From contig DASQFD010000128.1 in NCBI GenBank assembly GCA_035633255.1, positions 1-7,760 on the forward strand: 7,760 nt of DNA. The letters run 5' to 3'. Positions 6,948 through 7,760 of this stretch are shown piece by piece. The translations under genes were made by a program, and so were the position numbers. Under the pieces are notes generated by a model. It was given only the letters and a program-made list of their open reading frames with translations, ran no database searches and was not told the DNA's origin. Position 1 is the first letter of the stretch; each line of letters begins with the position of its first letter. Source of the DNA: DASQFD01 sp035633255. GTDB taxonomy: Bacteria; Actinomycetota; Actinomycetes; Actinomycetales; Dermatophilaceae.

Positions 6948-6980
6948 TCGGTAGGGTGCTGAGCGGATCCAACCTACCGA
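6948..6980. promoter_or_regulatory. Operator-like dyad with possible -10 elements in the divergent treX / reductase region
   Basis: Arms TCGGTAGGGTG (6948-6958) and CAACCTACCGA (6970-6980) are inverted copies matching at 10 of 11 positions, separated by 11 bases and centred at 6964. Each arm contains a TANNNT hexamer: TAGGGT (6952-6957) on + and TAGGTT (6976-6971) on -. These could serve as -10 elements for the reductase and the tre operon. For the minus side TTGACC (6997-6992) resembles a -35, but its 15-bp spacing is short. No convincing -35 is seen on +. The dyad could instead bind a repressor, or form a leader hairpin in front of the reductase. Confidence 0.4.
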
Positions 6981-6988
6981 AAACGACC

Positions 6989-6994
6989 GGAGGT
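6989..6994 (+). promoter_or_regulatory. Ribosome-binding site of the reductase gene
   Basis: GGAGGT lies six bases before GTG 7001, a near-perfect Shine-Dalgarno at good spacing. It decides the GTG start. Confidence 0.85.
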
Positions 6995-7000
6995 CAAACG

Positions 7001-7760
7001 GTGAGCAGCACGGCAGCAACGTCAGGACGGGTGGCGGTCGTCACGGGAGCGGCGCGGGGGATCGGGGCCGAGACCGCCCGGCGGCTGGCGGCGGACGGGT
7101 ATGCCGTCGCCGTCCTGGACCTCGACGAGGGGGCCTGTGAGGCCGTGGCCGAGTCGATCCGGGCGGCCGGTGGGCGGGCCCTCGGCGTGGGGGTCGACGT
7201 CACGAGCGCGGAGCAGGTCAGCGCCGGGGTGGCGCGCGTGGTGGAGGAGCTCGGACCGCCCGCGGCGCTGGTCAACAACGCGGGGATCATCCGCGACAAC
7301 CTGATCTTCAAGATGAGCGAGACCGACTGGGACGCGGTCATCGCGGTGCACCTCAAGGGGGCGTTCCTCATGACCAAGGAGTGCCAGGCGCACATGACCA
7401 AGGCCGGCTTCGGCCGGATCGTCAACCTCTCGTCGAGCTCGGCGCAGGGCAACCGCGGCCAGGTCAACTACTCGGCGGCCAAGGCGGGGCTGCAGGGCTT
7501 CACCAAGACCCTCGCCATCGAGCTGGGGCGCTTCGGGGTCACGGCGAACTGCGTCGCGCCGGGCTTCATCCAGACCGAGATGACGGCGGCGACGGCGGAG
7601 CGGATCGGCGTGCCCTTCGACCAGATGATCAAGGCCGCCGCGGCCAACATCCCGGTGGCGCGGGTCGGCCAGCCGGAGGACATCGCGGCGGCCATCTCCT
7701 TCTTCTGCTCGGAGGGGGCCGGCTTCGTCTCCGGCCAGGTCATCTACGTCGCCGGCGGCC
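7001..7760 (+). CDS. FabG-like short-chain dehydrogenase/reductase (C-terminus cut by window)
   Basis: This is a classical SDR, most like actinobacterial proteins annotated as 3-oxoacyl-ACP reductase; the substrate is probably a 3-oxoacyl thioester, but this is not certain. The 253 visible residues include the cofactor loop TGAARGIG (15-22), NNAG (92-95), S144/S145 in VNLSSSSAQGN and the active site Y157-S-A-A-K161. The sequence runs out in VSGQVIYVAGG, normally followed by only a few more residues. D40 at the end of the second strand (VLDLD) favours NAD(H) over NADP(H). The tetrad position usually held by Asn (VNLKG) has His here (VHLKG, H117), as in the dehydrogenase domain of peroxisomal multifunctional enzyme 2 and, as far as I recall, in many actinobacterial homologues. 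The gene is divergent from treX, and no functional tie to trehalose is visible. I leave the symbol blank because fabG implies the essential fatty-acid enzyme, which is not shown. Confidence 0.93.
   Translation, partial: MSSTAATSGRVAVVTGAARGIGAETARRLAADGYAVAVLDLDEGACEAVAESIRAAGGRALGVGVDVTSAEQVSAGVARVVEELGPPAALVNNAGIIRDNLIFKMSETDWDAVIAVHLKGAFLMTKECQAHMTKAGFGRIVNLSSSSAQGNRGQVNYSAAKAGLQGFTKTLAIELGRFGVTANCVAPGFIQTEMTAATAERIGVPFDQMIKAAAANIPVARVGQPEDIAAAISFFCSEGAGFVSGQVIYVAGG

Larger units (their letters stand above)
629..7106. repeat. Dispersed octamer CGGCATAC / GTATGCCG, eight copies
   Basis: Copies written CGGCATAC on the + strand lie at 629-636, 1694-1701, 2440-2447 and 4676-4683. Copies written GTATGCCG lie at 2810-2817, 4559-4566, 6820-6827 and 7099-7106. 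They fall in all four genes recognised in this window and in three different codon phases. No function is known to me; the span given is the outer limit of the set, not one continuous element. Confidence 0.7.

Noticed and set aside
4729..6954. A + strand open frame of 741 codons opposite treX
   Set aside because: It is antisense to a clear TreX, rich in Val/Asp/Glu from complementary codons, and lacks a ribosome-binding site or known domain.

Overview
The window comes from a very high-GC actinobacterium: third codon positions are almost all G or C, three of four starts are GTG, and the gene order treX-treY-treZ matches that of mycobacteria and other Actinobacteria. A placement in Micrococcales (for example Intrasporangiaceae) is only an impression from sequence style.

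Layout: (1) 1-210, the tail of a + strand reading frame entering from the left edge, unidentified. (2) 211-362, the gap between that frame and the convergent treZ. It holds a large imperfect inverted repeat (213-278) that may be a bidirectional terminator or a remnant element, and a four-copy 12-bp tandem repeat (289-336). (3) 363-6846, the minus-strand operon treX (6846-4696), treY (4699-2183), treZ (2186-363). Both junctions are the same 4-nt overlap, GTGA. (4) 6847-7000, a 154-bp divergent control region with a good ribosome-binding site for each side and an 11-bp dyad centred at 6964. (5) 7001-7760, a + strand FabG-like short-chain dehydrogenase, complete except for its last few residues.

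The three operon genes form the TreX/TreY/TreZ route to trehalose. TreX debranches glycogen or maltodextrin, TreY converts the reducing-end maltose unit into a trehalosyl unit, and TreZ cuts off free trehalose. All three show intact GH13 catalytic residues. The reductase is divergently transcribed and has no evident metabolic link to them.

I see no new multi-gene system. Signals worth a second look lie outside the gene calls. The octamer CGGCATAC/GTATGCCG occurs eight times, in three codon phases, and contains eight of the nine CATA/TATG tetramers I found. The tandem repeat after the treZ stop would encode Pro-Ala-Ala-Lys units in the treZ frame. The large inverted repeat contains two TGCC-N4-GGCA palindromes about 42 bp apart. 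An operator-like dyad lies between treX and the reductase.
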